This document shows, piece by piece, positions 44,140 through 53,241 of a DNA stretch of 64,000 bases; within the stretch, counting starts at the first letter, position 1; every line of letters begins with the position of its first letter. The stretch is from Bradyrhizobium sp. ARR65 (GTDB lineage Bacteria; Pseudomonadota; Alphaproteobacteria; Rhizobiales; Xanthobacteraceae): NCBI RefSeq assembly GCF_000472385.1, contig NZ_AWZU01000001.1, forward strand, positions 122,501-186,500, in the 5' to 3' direction. The notes beneath the pieces are model-generated. The model ran no database searches and was not told where the DNA came from. It saw only the letters and a list, made by a program, of their open reading frames with translations. Both the position numbers and the translations under genes were made by a program.

Positions 44140-45114
44140 ATGAGCGCACAACAACCGACTGAAGTTACGGAAGCGCGGCCTCATGCGAAATACGAGCGGC
44201 TGATCGCGATAGCAAAGAAGATTCCTGCGGCCACAACGATCGTGGTGCATCCCTGCGACGAAAGTTCGCTGCGCGGCGTCAGCGAAGCCACAGAAGCGGG
44301 TCTCATCACTCCGATTCTCGTCGGCCCCGTTTCGAAAATCACAGGCGCCGCAGCCAAGCACGGCCTCGATATCAGCCATTTCGATATTGTCGATGCACCC
44401 CACAGCGAGGCCGCGGCGGCGAAAGCGGTCGAGCTCATTCATGCGGGACGGGGCGAAATGCTGATGAAGGGCAGCCTGCATACCGACGAACTGATGCGCA
44501 GCGTCACCGCAAAAGACAGAGGATTGCGCACCGACCGGCGCATCAGCCACGTGTTCGTGATGGATGTACCGGCTTATACCGAGACTGTCTTCGTCACCGA
44601 CGCCGCGATCAATATCTTCCCCGATCTCGACTGCAAGCGCGACATCGTGCAGAACGCGATCGATCTGTTCACCCAGGCTGGCTTTGGCACGCTGCCGCGC
44701 GTGGCCATTCTGTCGGCGGTTGAGACTGTCACCTCAAAAATCCCTTCCACGATCGAGGCGGCAGCGCTCTGCAAAATGTCCGATCGCGGCCAGATCACCG
44801 GAGGCCTGCTGGACGGCCCGCTCGCGTTCGACAATGCGGTCGACATGGAGGCCGCCAGAATAAAGGGAATAAAGTCGGAGGTCGCAGGACGCGCCCAGAT
44901 CCTCGTCGTGCCCGATCTCGAAGCCGGTAACATGCTGGCCAAAAATCTTGCCTATTTCGCAAAGGCCGACGGGGCCGGGATCGTGCTTGGCGCCCGCGTA
45001 CCCATCGTGCTGACATCCCGGGCGGACCCGCTAAGGGCGCGCATGGCGTCTTGCGCCGTGGCTACCCTCTATGCCGACGCGCGTCGCCGCCGCGCCGTCA
45101 ACGCTGCAGTGTGA
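44140..45114 (+). CDS. Phosphate acetyl/butyryltransferase
   Basis: The 324-residue protein is a PTA/PTB-family enzyme ([47 protein letters not shown]), moving an acyl group between CoA and phosphate. Its length and the lack of extra N-terminal domains fit the butyryl or broad-specificity branch. In other bacteria the same domain is fused to a MaoC hydratase, and a separate MaoC gene is 2 kb downstream here. ATG 44140 with GGAG is preferred; a GTG at 44116 overlaps the DUF3141 stop. The kinase gene follows. Confidence 0.9.
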   Translation: MSAQQPTEVTEARPHAKYERLIAIAKKIPAATTIVVHPCDESSLRGVSEATEAGLITPILVGPVSKITGAAAKHGLDISHFDIVDAPHSEAAAAKAVELIHAGRGEMLMKGSLHTDELMRSVTAKDRGLRTDRRISHVFVMDVPAYTETVFVTDAAINIFPDLDCKRDIVQNAIDLFTQAGFGTLPRVAILSAVETVTSKIPSTIEAAALCKMSDRGQITGGLLDGPLAFDNAVDMEAARIKGIKSEVAGRAQILVVPDLEAGNMLAKNLAYFAKADGAGIVLGARVPIVLTSRADPLRARMASCAVATLYADARRRRAVNAAV

Positions 45115-45119
45115 TCGCC

Positions 45120-46334
45120 ATGGATACCATCCTTGTCGTCAATGCGGGTTCATCGAGCGTCAAGTTCCAGGTGTTCGGCCTGGATGGCGAGGGCAGGCTG
45201 AACCGCCAGCTCAAGGGGCAGATGGATGGTATTGGCAGCCGGCCGCGGCTCCGCGCGAGCGGGGCCAGCGGGGACACACTGGCCGACCGCGCCTATCCGA
45301 TAGAAGCCGTTCCGGATGTTGCCGTCGCAATGACGGTCGCTGGAACTTGGCTGCGCGAAGAGCTGCGGGTCACACCGCTGGCCGTGGGCCACCGGGTCGT
45401 TCATGGTGGTCCGAACTATGACGGGCCTGTTCTGGTTGACCACGGCGTTGTCGCCCGCCTGGAACGTTTGGAGCCGTTGGCTCCGCTTCATCAGCCCCAC
45501 AATCTCGCGCCGATAAAATCCATCCTCGCCAACTTTCCTGCGCTTCCGCAGGTCGCCTGCTTTGATACGGCTTTCCATCGCGATCATGATGCCGTCGCAG
45601 ATTATTACGCGCTGCCTTACCGGCTCCACGAGGAAGGCATACGCCGTTACGGCTTCCACGGTCTTTCCTATGAATACATTGCGAAAACGCTGCCAAAGAT
45701 TGCGCCCGAGATCGCAAGCGGCCGCGTCATCGTAGCCCATCTTGGCAGCGGCGCCTCGATGTGCGCCCTCCACGGCGGCCGGAGTGTTGAGAGCACGTTG
45801 GGTTTCACCGCGCTCGATGGCCTACCGATGGGAACGCGACCGGGCCAGCTCGATCCAGGCGTTGTCCTTTATCTGATTTCCGCAAAGGGAATGACGCCCG
45901 ACGACGTGCAGGATTTTCTCTATCGCGATTGCGGCTTGAAGGGCTTGTCCGGTGTCAGCAATGATATGCGGGAGCTTCAGACAAGTGGCGATCCTCGCGC
46001 GACATTCGCGATCGATTATTTCGCTTACAGGATAGGGCTCTATGCCGGCATGCTCGCCGCCGCATTGCAGGGCCTCGATGCCTTCGTCTTTACCGCGGGC
46101 ATTGGCGAAAACTCCGCTTCTATCCGCGGGCGCGTGGCTGAGAAGCTCCAATGGCTAGGAGTTGCTCTCGACCCGCTCGAAAACGCGAAGCACGCGGTCA
46201 AGATATCCAAGCCCGACAGCCGCATACCTGTTTATGTCGTTCCCACCGACGAAGAGCGCATGATCGCGGAACACACCTTGTCGCTGCTTTGGAAAATGCA
46301 TCCAGTTAATTCAACGCGCGCGAGGGCATCATGA
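45120..46334 (+). CDS. ackA: Acetate/propionate/butyrate family kinase
   Basis: The 404-residue protein has the acetokinase signatures [15 protein letters not shown], the substrate region [18 protein letters not shown], the phosphate site [11 protein letters not shown] and [13 protein letters not shown]. It makes ATP and a short-chain acid from the acyl phosphate. Acetate kinase is the closest match, with butyrate also possible. It begins six bases after the phosphotransacylase stop and overlaps fabI by ATGA, so acyl-CoA to acid plus ATP is coupled in one operon. Confidence 0.93.
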   Translation: MDTILVVNAGSSSVKFQVFGLDGEGRLNRQLKGQMDGIGSRPRLRASGASGDTLADRAYPIEAVPDVAVAMTVAGTWLREELRVTPLAVGHRVVHGGPNYDGPVLVDHGVVARLERLEPLAPLHQPHNLAPIKSILANFPALPQVACFDTAFHRDHDAVADYYALPYRLHEEGIRRYGFHGLSYEYIAKTLPKIAPEIASGRVIVAHLGSGASMCALHGGRSVESTLGFTALDGLPMGTRPGQLDPGVVLYLISAKGMTPDDVQDFLYRDCGLKGLSGVSNDMRELQTSGDPRATFAIDYFAYRIGLYAGMLAAALQGLDAFVFTAGIGENSASIRGRVAEKLQWLGVALDPLENAKHAVKISKPDSRIPVYVVPTDEERMIAEHTLSLLWKMHPVNSTRARAS

Positions 46335-47122
46335 CCATTCCAGTATTTCCTGAGACGAAGGTCGCTCTTAAGGGACGAAAAGGTCTGATCGTGGGGATCG
46401 CGAACGATCAATCGATTGCCTGGGGTTGTGCCAAGGCATTTCGGGCCCTGGGCGCCGATTTGGCCGTCACCTACCTGAACGATCGGGCGAAAAGGTTTGT
46501 CGAACCGCTCGCCAGGGAGTTGGAAGCGCCGATTTTCATGCCGCTGGATGTGAATGTCGAAGGGCAGACGGAGCAGGTGTTCGAGCGGATCGCAAAGGAA
46601 TGGGGGCAGCTCGATTTCCTGCTGCATTCGATCGCCTTCTCGCCGAAGGAAGCGCTGCACGGACGGGTCATCGACGTCCAGCGGGACGGCTTTCTCAAGA
46701 CAATGGAAGTATCCTGCTGGTCATTCATGCGGATGGCGCATCTGGCGGAGCCGCTGATGAGGAACGGCGGCACGATGTTCACCATGACTTATTACGGCAG
46801 CCAGATGGTCGTAGAGAATTACAACGTGATGGGCGTGGCAAAAGCGGCGCTTGAGGCCGCGGTACGCTATATCGCGGCGGAAGTGGGCCCGAAGGGAATA
46901 CGGGTGCACGCTATCTCTCCGGGACCGCTGGCGACGCGGGCGGCCTCGGGCATCCCGGAATTCGATGAATTGCTGGACAAGGCCCAGAGCAAAGCGCCGA
47001 CTCGGAGCCTCGTCTCGATCGATGACGTCGGCGCGGCGACGGCGTTTCTGGCGCTTGATGGCGCCAAGCTCATCACGGGCGACGTCATCTATATCGATGG
47101 CGGATATCACATCATCGATTGA
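46331..47122 (+). CDS. fabI: Enoyl-ACP reductase FabI-like
   Basis: The 263-residue protein has the FabI form of [14 protein letters not shown] near residue 22 and the catalytic Tyr-x6-Lys in YNVMGVAK, with the second Tyr in MTYYGSQMV. It reduces enoyl thioesters with NADH. A housekeeping fabI would normally sit in a fatty-acid context; this copy sits at the end of a low-oxygen operon with phosphotransacylase and kinase, so reduction of crotonyl-type thioesters as an electron sink is a possible role. It overlaps the kinase gene by four bases and converges with maoC. Confidence 0.92.
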   Translation: MTIPVFPETKVALKGRKGLIVGIANDQSIAWGCAKAFRALGADLAVTYLNDRAKRFVEPLARELEAPIFMPLDVNVEGQTEQVFERIAKEWGQLDFLLHSIAFSPKEALHGRVIDVQRDGFLKTMEVSCWSFMRMAHLAEPLMRNGGTMFTMTYYGSQMVVENYNVMGVAKAALEAAVRYIAAEVGPKGIRVHAISPGPLATRAASGIPEFDELLDKAQSKAPTRSLVSIDDVGAATAFLALDGAKLITGDVIYIDGGYHIID

Positions 47123-47155
47123 GGCAGTCCGCGCTTTCGCCGGGACAATGAGGCT

Positions 47156-47614
47156 TCAGCGATAGTGGAGGGCGATGAGTTCGGCAACGCAGGCCGGCCG
47201 CTGGGCGCCCTCGATCTCGATGACCATGTGATAGTTCACGCGCAACCCGTCGGGCGGCACGTCCTCCACTTCGGCGATGGTGGTACGCCCTCTTATCCGC
47301 GATCCCGCCGGAACGGGAGAGAGATAGCGGATGCGATCGGCGCCATAGTTCAGCGTGTTTCGTAGCCCTCTGAGGCTCATGACCGATCGGATGAACCTCG
47401 GCGCGAGGCTGAGCGAGAGCAGACCGTGCGCAATGGTTCTGCCGCCGGGAAGCTCCTCTTTCGCTCTCTCCTGATCAACATGGATCCATTGTTCGTCGCA
47501 GGTCGCCTCGGCAAACTGATTGATGCGATCCTGGGTGATTTCAACCCACTCGCTCGCGCCGACTTCCTGACCCACCGCCGATTTGATTTCGTCGAAGCCG
47601 TCAAAGATGCGCAT
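47156..47614 (-). CDS. MaoC-type hydratase
   Basis: The 152-residue protein is a hot-dog-fold (R)-specific enoyl-CoA hydratase: the catalytic motif is EATCDEQWIHVD, where Asp and His are placed as in PhaJ, then GRTIAHGLLSLSLAP. It would interconvert 3-hydroxyacyl-CoA and enoyl-CoA, linking PHB monomers to the enoyl reductase. ATG 47614 has AAGG seven bases before it; a TTG at 47638 is weaker. It follows the CoA-transferase pair by 26 bases on the same strand. Confidence 0.9.
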   Translation of the reverse strand: MRIFDGFDEIKSAVGQEVGASEWVEITQDRINQFAEATCDEQWIHVDQERAKEELPGGRTIAHGLLSLSLAPRFIRSVMSLRGLRNTLNYGADRIRYLSPVPAGSRIRGRTTIAEVEDVPPDGLRVNYHMVIEIEGAQRPACVAELIALHYR

Positions 47615-47640
47615 GGCGACACCTTCATTTTCTGCCAAGC

Positions 47641-48291
47641 CTAGATTTGCATCTCCGGGACCTTGTCCGGGATGGACAAGTCGGCCTCCGTCACCGCCAT
47701 GACCTCGGCCACGCTCACACCCGGCGCAGTCTCGAGCAGCGTGATCTCTCCGCCCGGGAAGCCGATCACCGCGAGATCAGTTACCACCAGATCGACGGGT
47801 CGCGATGACGTGAGCGGAAGAGCGCATTTTTGCACGATTTTGGATTTTCCCTTGGCTGCGTGCTGCATGGCGACGATCACGCGCTTGGCGCCGGTGACGA
47901 GGTCCATCGCGCCACCCATGCCCGGCACCATCTTGCCCGGGATCATCCAGTTTGCGAGATGCCCCTCGGCGTCGACCTGCAATCCGCCGAGCACGGTGAC
48001 GTTGACATGCCCGCCGCGGATCAATCCAAAGGACATCGCACTGTCAAACGTGCAGGCGCCAGGCAATGCGCTGATCGGGCGCCCGCCCGCGTCCGTCAGC
48101 AATGGATGCGCCATGCCTTGCTCCGGAATCGGACCCGTGCCGATCAGCCCGTTTTCCGATTGAAAGAAGACCTTGAGCTCCGGCGGAACGTAGTTCGCGA
48201 CCAGGGTCGGAATGCCAATCCCGAGATTGACCAGATCTCCCGATCGAAGTTCGAGCGCAACGCGGCGTGCAATGAGCGTTTGTGCGTCCAT
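47641..48291 (-). CDS. 3-oxoacid CoA-transferase subunit B
   Basis: The 216-residue beta subunit has the active-site Glu in FQSENGLIGTGP and the family block LGIGIPTLVANY. Together with subunit A it moves CoA between acetoacetate, acetate, butyrate or succinate. The start is three bases after the stop of subunit A. The partner order A-B and the MaoC gene after it suggest use in PHB or butyrate metabolism. Confidence 0.93.
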   Translation of the reverse strand: MDAQTLIARRVALELRSGDLVNLGIGIPTLVANYVPPELKVFFQSENGLIGTGPIPEQGMAHPLLTDAGGRPISALPGACTFDSAMSFGLIRGGHVNVTVLGGLQVDAEGHLANWMIPGKMVPGMGGAMDLVTGAKRVIVAMQHAAKGKSKIVQKCALPLTSSRPVDLVVTDLAVIGFPGGEITLLETAPGVSVAEVMAVTEADLSIPDKVPEMQI

Positions 48292-48294
48292 GGT

Positions 48295-48942
48295 TCACCT
48301 GTTCGCTACGATATGGTCGACAAGAGGTGCCGGCGTGACGACATGGTCCGGCGCGATCACCCCCACCGGAACGATGTGCTCGGCCGTGACAATCACGGTG
48401 TCGGCGGCCATCGCCATCACCGGGTTGAAGTTGCGCGCGGTAAGGGCATACGAGAGGTTGCCGAGATAGTCGGCCAGAAAGGCGTGGATCAGCGCGAAGT
48501 CCGAACGAAGCGCGGTCTCGAGCAGGAAAGTCTTGCCGTCGACCCGGATTTGCTGCTTGCCTTCCTCGACGATCGTCCCGGTGCCGGTGGGCGTCAGCAC
48601 CCCGCCAAGGCCGCATCCGCCGGCGCGAATGCGTTCGACCAGCGTGCCCTGAGGCACAAGATCGACGGCGATCCTCTTCGCCATCATCTGCTCCTGCGCC
48701 TTCGGGTTCAGGCCGATGTGGCTTGCGGTCAAGGTGGAGACGAGCGCTGCGTCGAACAACTTTCCGACGCCCCTGCCAGGCACTGCGGCATCGTTGCAGA
48801 TCAGAGTGAGCTCGCATTTCTTCTGTCGCACCAGCTCGTCGAGCAGGCGCTCCGGCGTGCCGACGCCCATGAAGCCGCCCACCATGATGGTCGCGCCATT
48901 CGGGATCATCGCGATCGCTTCTTCAGCAGAGACGGGCTTCAT
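48295..48942 (-). CDS. 3-oxoacid / acetate CoA-transferase subunit A
   Basis: The 215-residue alpha subunit has GATIMVGGFMGVGTPERLL and GGCGLGGVLTPTGTGT, typical of AtoD/ScoA proteins. ATG at 48942 with GGAGG upstream. A perfect FixK-type box lies 69 bases before the start, placing this operon (A, B, MaoC) under low-oxygen control. It faces the DUF3141 operon across the fabI/maoC junction. Confidence 0.93.
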   Translation of the reverse strand: MKPVSAEEAIAMIPNGATIMVGGFMGVGTPERLLDELVRQKKCELTLICNDAAVPGRGVGKLFDAALVSTLTASHIGLNPKAQEQMMAKRIAVDLVPQGTLVERIRAGGCGLGGVLTPTGTGTIVEEGKQQIRVDGKTFLLETALRSDFALIHAFLADYLGNLSYALTARNFNPVMAMAADTVIVTAEHIVPVGVIAPDHVVTPAPLVDHIVANR

Positions 48943-49011
48943 CTGACGCCTCCTTGGGAGCGCATGGCGTTTTGCTCTCGTGGATAGTTGAGGGAGCCGA
49001 AATCGGGACCC

Positions 49012-49025
49012 TTGATCTGTATCAA
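49012..49025. promoter_or_regulatory. FixK/FNR-type box 3
   Basis: TTGATCTGTATCAA fits the consensus exactly and lies 69 bases before the CoA-transferase operon. Confidence 0.88.
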
Positions 49026-49068
49026 GGGTCTGCCGGGCTCTGGCCGGCCGAGCCGCTTGGGCGAGCTT

Positions 49069-49671
49069 TCAGGCGGCTCGCTCGGCCTGCATGCCGATAC
49101 CTGCGAGCATATCGCACCAGAGCCTTCTCACCTGCAGGTGGCGGCGCTCGACGGCCGAACTGACTGCGTCGCGAATCGGAAGAAGCTCCGGGGACTTCAA
49201 GAACAGGATTTGTGCCTGGATCAGCCGACCGCTTTCAAACTCGATCCTCCGCAAGGCCTGAACAAAGGCATCCTGCGGCTGCACGGCCTCGGGCAGCAGC
49301 GCTGCAGGACGTATGGCTGCGTGAATGGCATGCCCAAGCGCCGCGAGATCGATAGTGGCTGCCTCGATACAGTCGACGACATCCGGCACCGGAGTGATCA
49401 GCCACGCGGCCTCCCATGCTGGTGCGAGAAGCAAGAGCTCGAGGTCCGGGACCCAGGATGTTGCGTGCAACAACAGAGATACGATCTCGCTTTCCCGATA
49501 AAACTGCGCATTCAGCTCGCCGCGCCGGCATCCCTTTGACTGCACAGCCATCGCAATTGCGAGATGTCGTGCCAGCGCCCCATGGGCTGAGATCAAAAAT
49601 GCCGCCACCCGCGTCTGCTGCTGTCGAGGTACGCAGCCGGCCGAATCCAGGGGACCGAGAAAAGAGCTCAT
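49069..49671 (-). CDS. Uncharacterised 200-residue protein
   Basis: The ATG at 49671 overlaps the stop of the hydrolase gene before it by ATGA, so it is coupled and likely real. The protein is Leu- and Ala-rich, mostly helical (SEIVSLLLHATSWVPDLELL; EAVQPQDAFVQALRRIEFES) with no clear membrane helix or motif. I do not recognise the family. It is the second gene of a FixK-box-controlled pair with the alpha/beta hydrolase. Confidence 0.75.
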   Translation of the reverse strand: MSSFLGPLDSAGCVPRQQQTRVAAFLISAHGALARHLAIAMAVQSKGCRRGELNAQFYRESEIVSLLLHATSWVPDLELLLLAPAWEAAWLITPVPDVVDCIEAATIDLAALGHAIHAAIRPAALLPEAVQPQDAFVQALRRIEFESGRLIQAQILFLKSPELLPIRDAVSSAVERRHLQVRRLWCDMLAGIGMQAERAA

Positions 49672-50594
49672 GTCCTCGCTCTCTGCGCGGGGATCGCGCG
49701 GAGGTGATCGTAATCGGATGGAAACGGGGTGAACGGACCTCCGGGTTCGTCGGGGGCAATCCAGATCGAACGATCACCTTTCCAACGGCTCGCTAGAACG
49801 TCTTCGGCAAACCTGCAAAGTAGGTCGATCGTGAGGGGCGCCTTCTCCAGCGTGAATGCGTGATAGGCGCGGGGGACGATGACAAGCGCGCTGTCCGGAA
49901 TATGGAGGCGCAGCGTTTCGTGGAGGACGCGCGGGGTGAGGAAATCAAATTCGCCGTTCAGGATCATGGTGGGAACGGTGATCGAGGACAGCTCGCCCGT
50001 CAGCGGTTTGAAATCGAGGAACGACTCCATCAAATTCTGCAGGGCATAGACATCATTCGTCAACCAACCCTGCCGCTTCACCGCGTCGAGATTTTCGAGC
50101 AGCGGCCCTAGCCAGGCGTCGGAGAGATTCATCGGCAGCAGCAGGTCCTGGAGATAGCTCGTCCCGCCGAGGATCAATCCCATGCGTAGCGCATTGCCCA
50201 GGAGAAGCAGCTGGGGCGAGAGCTCCGCAAAGCTGCTCATGGCCACCAGGCCGGCGATTCTGTCGGCATGCAGAATCGCATATCGCAGCGCAATCAGACC
50301 CCCGAAGCTGATACCGCTCAAGAACACCGGCCGGTCTCCCAGCTGTTCGATCAGCTGCGCCAGCATAGTGATCTGGTCGGCCTGGTTGATGAAGAGAACC
50401 GGCTTGTCGGACGCGCCCTGGCCGAGCAGATCGAATGTCGCAACGCGAAACCGCTTGGCTGCGAGCGCGTCACGATAGCTGCCCCAGAGGTCCGCATATT
50501 GCGTCAGGCCATTGACCAGGACAAAGGCCGGCCCGTCGTCGGGGCCCGCGAGATCATAATGTATGCGGTAGGAGCCGTGGGCGAGAAAGGGCAT
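49668..50594 (-). CDS. alpha/beta hydrolase, low-oxygen regulated
   Basis: The 308-residue protein has VLVNGLTQYADLW, the nucleophile elbow GISFGG, LNGEFDFLTP with the acid, and the His of PRAYHAFTLE. It is cytosolic. The frame is open up to 50660, but that part contains the FixK-type box at 50647-50660, so the ATG at 50594 is taken as the start. Hydrolases of this type near PHB genes include depolymerase-like and thioesterase-like enzymes; the substrate is unknown. The 200-residue gene follows. Confidence 0.87.
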   Translation of the reverse strand: MPFLAHGSYRIHYDLAGPDDGPAFVLVNGLTQYADLWGSYRDALAAKRFRVATFDLLGQGASDKPVLFINQADQITMLAQLIEQLGDRPVFLSGISFGGLIALRYAILHADRIAGLVAMSSFAELSPQLLLLGNALRMGLILGGTSYLQDLLLPMNLSDAWLGPLLENLDAVKRQGWLTNDVYALQNLMESFLDFKPLTGELSSITVPTMILNGEFDFLTPRVLHETLRLHIPDSALVIVPRAYHAFTLEKAPLTIDLLCRFAEDVLASRWKGDRSIWIAPDEPGGPFTPFPSDYDHLRAIPAQRART

Positions 50595-50646
50595 GGCAAC
50601 TCCGTGATGGGGCCTGCCTAGGCTTGGCGCATCTCGCATCAGACCC

Positions 50647-50660
50647 TTGAGATAAATCAA
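50647..50660. promoter_or_regulatory. FixK/FNR-type box 4
   Basis: TTGAGATAAATCAA differs at one half-site base from TTGAT-N4-ATCAA. It lies 52 bases before the minus-strand hydrolase and 74 bases before the plus-strand double hydrolase, so it could serve both. Confidence 0.75.
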
Positions 50661-50734
50661 AGGTTGCCAAGACGTCGCTCCCTAGCGTCGCTGCAGAGCG
50701 GGCTGTGAACGCGCCGCCGACCCGGAGAAATGCC

Positions 50735-53233
50735 ATGAAGCGTTTCGTCGTTGCCTTCGTCCTGTTGCTGATAAGCATTTCGTTTGCATTGGCAGATCCG
50801 CCTTTCACCCGCCGATCCTCCCAACAACAGCATGATGCGCTCAAGAAAGACTACGAGATCGCCAACTTCCGTCTCGGCGGCCGCTACGACCTTTCGAATC
50901 CGGCGAGCTGGGAGTTTGGCGGAGAGGGCGGCAAGACGCTGGAGTCGCTCGGCGCAGGGAAGTTGCGGACCGCTTACATCGCGATCGGGACGCCGCGGCG
51001 CAATGAGGCCGGCGAGATCACGAATGCCGTCATCGTCAACTCATATTATTCCGGCGATTCCACCGACATGTACGAGCAGTGGGTCAAGGGGACCGCACTG
51101 TCGGGCAACGACCCAGTGATCGGCCCGGGCCGTCCGATCGATACGAACCGCTATTACGTGGTGATGATCGATCCGCTCGGCACCTGGGGGGCAAGCAAGC
51201 CCTCTGACGGGCTGGGAGTCAAATTCCCGCAATACAGCTATTTCGACATGGTGCAGGCGAACTACCGCATGCTGCACGATGGCTTGAAGATTGCACATGC
51301 CGCGCTTGTCACCGGCGTATCGATGGGTGGGACGCAGACCTATGTCTGGGGCGTCATGCATCCTGAGTTCGTCAGTGCCCTGATGCCGATCGGCGGCACC
51401 ACGCAATCGGACGCCGAGGATCCGGTGGGCAACTGGACGTTTCAGCTCATGACGGCTGCCATCGAATCCGATCCGGTCTGGCAGAAGACCAATGGTGACT
51501 ACTATGATCTTCCGAAAGAAAAGCACCCGGTGGCCGGCGTTGCGTTCGGCTGGTCCGTGCTTGGGTTGACCGGTTATGACTTCGCGTTCCGTTCGTCCCA
51601 GAGCTTCGCCTCGGTGCAGCCGGAAGTATTCTATTGGGATCCGCCGAACGAGAAGGCTGGTAGCAGCGTGACGAACCGCGCCAAGCTGTACGATGCGGTC
51701 GATCTCATCTGGCGCAACCGCGTCGGCGAGAAGCACAATATCAACCTGGATCTCTGGCGCGTCCAGGCGCGCACCATGGTGATGCACATCACCAATGACA
51801 ATTGGCTGAATTTCAAGCTCGCCGAGCGTGCGGTTGACCGCATTCCTGGAGCGGACTTGATCGCCGAAGAGAGCCCCGTCGCGCATTATGGCGTTTTCTC
51901 GATCATCAATCACCGGAGGAACGATCCGAAGTTCGTCTCCTTCATGCAGGACGTCGATCGGCTGGACAGGGCGCAGCAGTTCGTCGACAAGAACTACCGC
52001 GTTCCCGGGGTGGCTGAGAACATCGACGCCAGCGAGTCCTTCTGGAAGAACTACGTTACGTATCCGTATCCTGTGAAATACACCAATGTGAAGGATGGCA
52101 CGGGCACGAGCTGGCAGATCGGTTACATGGACGAGTACGCAGGCAATAAGCCTGATCCGCAAGTGCTCGTCATCATTCACGGCAAGGGCGCATTCGGCGG
52201 CATGTATGGCAACATCATGCAGTACGCGTTGCGCAGCGGGCTTCGCGTGATCGTGCCCGACCTGCCGCATTACGGCATGTCGGGGCCAGGCAATCTCGAC
52301 AAGAGCCCCGCACGGACGATGCAGGACATGCGGGATGTCGTCCATGAGCTCGTGGTGAATCAGCTCGGCGTCAGGAAGGCGGCCTATCTCGGCCACTCGC
52401 TCGGTGGTCAGCTCGTCACGGGCTATGCCTTGACCTGGCCAGAGGCGGTGAACGCGCTGATTCTGGAAGCGCCTGCCGGACTGGAGGAATACCCGCTGGA
52501 AGTGACCTATGCGCCCGGAAAGAAGGCGCTTCTGTTCGACCCTTCCTTCGCGCGTAACTTCGATAAATGGAAGCGGGCCTGGGATCAGACCGGCATTCTC
52601 GGCAATGAAATCGGCCGTACCGAGCAGGGCGTTCGCGACTTCTTCTACATGAAGAAGCGTGATCCCGTGACGGGCGCCGTTTCTCAGAACCCGAACGGCT
52701 ACTTCATGAACGACAGCCCCTATGCTCGTCTCCACACGGATCAACGGATCGGATTGATCAAAGGCAATCCAAAAGAGCTGGAGCAGTGGGCCAACGTCTA
52801 CATCTTCGATATCTATACGATGGTCTCCGAACTGCAGAGAGACGATCCCAACAACCTCTATAAACGGCTGACGAAGCTCAACGTGCCGATCTTCCTCGCT
52901 TTTGGCGATAAGGAGCCGTACATCCCTGCGACCGCCTTCAACGGCCTGGAGGATCTCGGTCGTGATATCATCACGCCGTTCATGCGGCGGATGACACTCG
53001 CGGGCAATCGGCCGATCCTGAAGATCTATCCCGACACCGGCCACTTCATCCACACCGATAATCCCGTGGAATATCCGGCAGATGTGGTGGACTTCGTGAC
53101 CACAGGCGGTGTTGATACCAGTTCCCCGGTGTCAACCGATCGCCTGATCAATGGAGCAGTTGCATCCGCCGCGGTGTCGACAGCGCCAACACCGTCTTCG
53201 GGCTCATCGCCGACGGTGGGCTTGAACAAATAG
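50735..53233 (+). CDS. Exported protein with two alpha/beta-hydrolase domains
   Basis: This 832-residue protein has a signal peptide (VVAFVLLLISISFALA) and two complete hydrolase domains. The first (about residues 60-400) resembles homoserine-acetyltransferase-like proteins, with nucleophile Ser196 in GVSMGGTQ. The second (about 460-800) has VLVIIHGKGAFGGMYG, nucleophile Ser555 in GHSLGGQ, FGDKEPYIP and His in DTGHFIH. A Ser/Thr/Pro-rich tail of about 45 residues follows. ATG 50735 has GGAG seven bases upstream. It likely acts in the periplasm at low oxygen. A two-domain exported hydrolase of this kind has no function I know. Confidence 0.87.
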   Translation: MKRFVVAFVLLLISISFALADPPFTRRSSQQQHDALKKDYEIANFRLGGRYDLSNPASWEFGGEGGKTLESLGAGKLRTAYIAIGTPRRNEAGEITNAVIVNSYYSGDSTDMYEQWVKGTALSGNDPVIGPGRPIDTNRYYVVMIDPLGTWGASKPSDGLGVKFPQYSYFDMVQANYRMLHDGLKIAHAALVTGVSMGGTQTYVWGVMHPEFVSALMPIGGTTQSDAEDPVGNWTFQLMTAAIESDPVWQKTNGDYYDLPKEKHPVAGVAFGWSVLGLTGYDFAFRSSQSFASVQPEVFYWDPPNEKAGSSVTNRAKLYDAVDLIWRNRVGEKHNINLDLWRVQARTMVMHITNDNWLNFKLAERAVDRIPGADLIAEESPVAHYGVFSIINHRRNDPKFVSFMQDVDRLDRAQQFVDKNYRVPGVAENIDASESFWKNYVTYPYPVKYTNVKDGTGTSWQIGYMDEYAGNKPDPQVLVIIHGKGAFGGMYGNIMQYALRSGLRVIVPDLPHYGMSGPGNLDKSPARTMQDMRDVVHELVVNQLGVRKAAYLGHSLGGQLVTGYALTWPEAVNALILEAPAGLEEYPLEVTYAPGKKALLFDPSFARNFDKWKRAWDQTGILGNEIGRTEQGVRDFFYMKKRDPVTGAVSQNPNGYFMNDSPYARLHTDQRIGLIKGNPKELEQWANVYIFDIYTMVSELQRDDPNNLYKRLTKLNVPIFLAFGDKEPYIPATAFNGLEDLGRDIITPFMRRMTLAGNRPILKIYPDTGHFIHTDNPVEYPADVVDFVTTGGVDTSSPVSTDRLINGAVASAAVSTAPTPSSGSSPTVGLNK

Positions 53234-53241
53234 GGAAGATC

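Noticed and set aside
51041..53053. Long minus-strand frame (670 codons) over the double hydrolase
   Set aside because: Antisense shadow of a protein with two intact active sites and a signal peptide.
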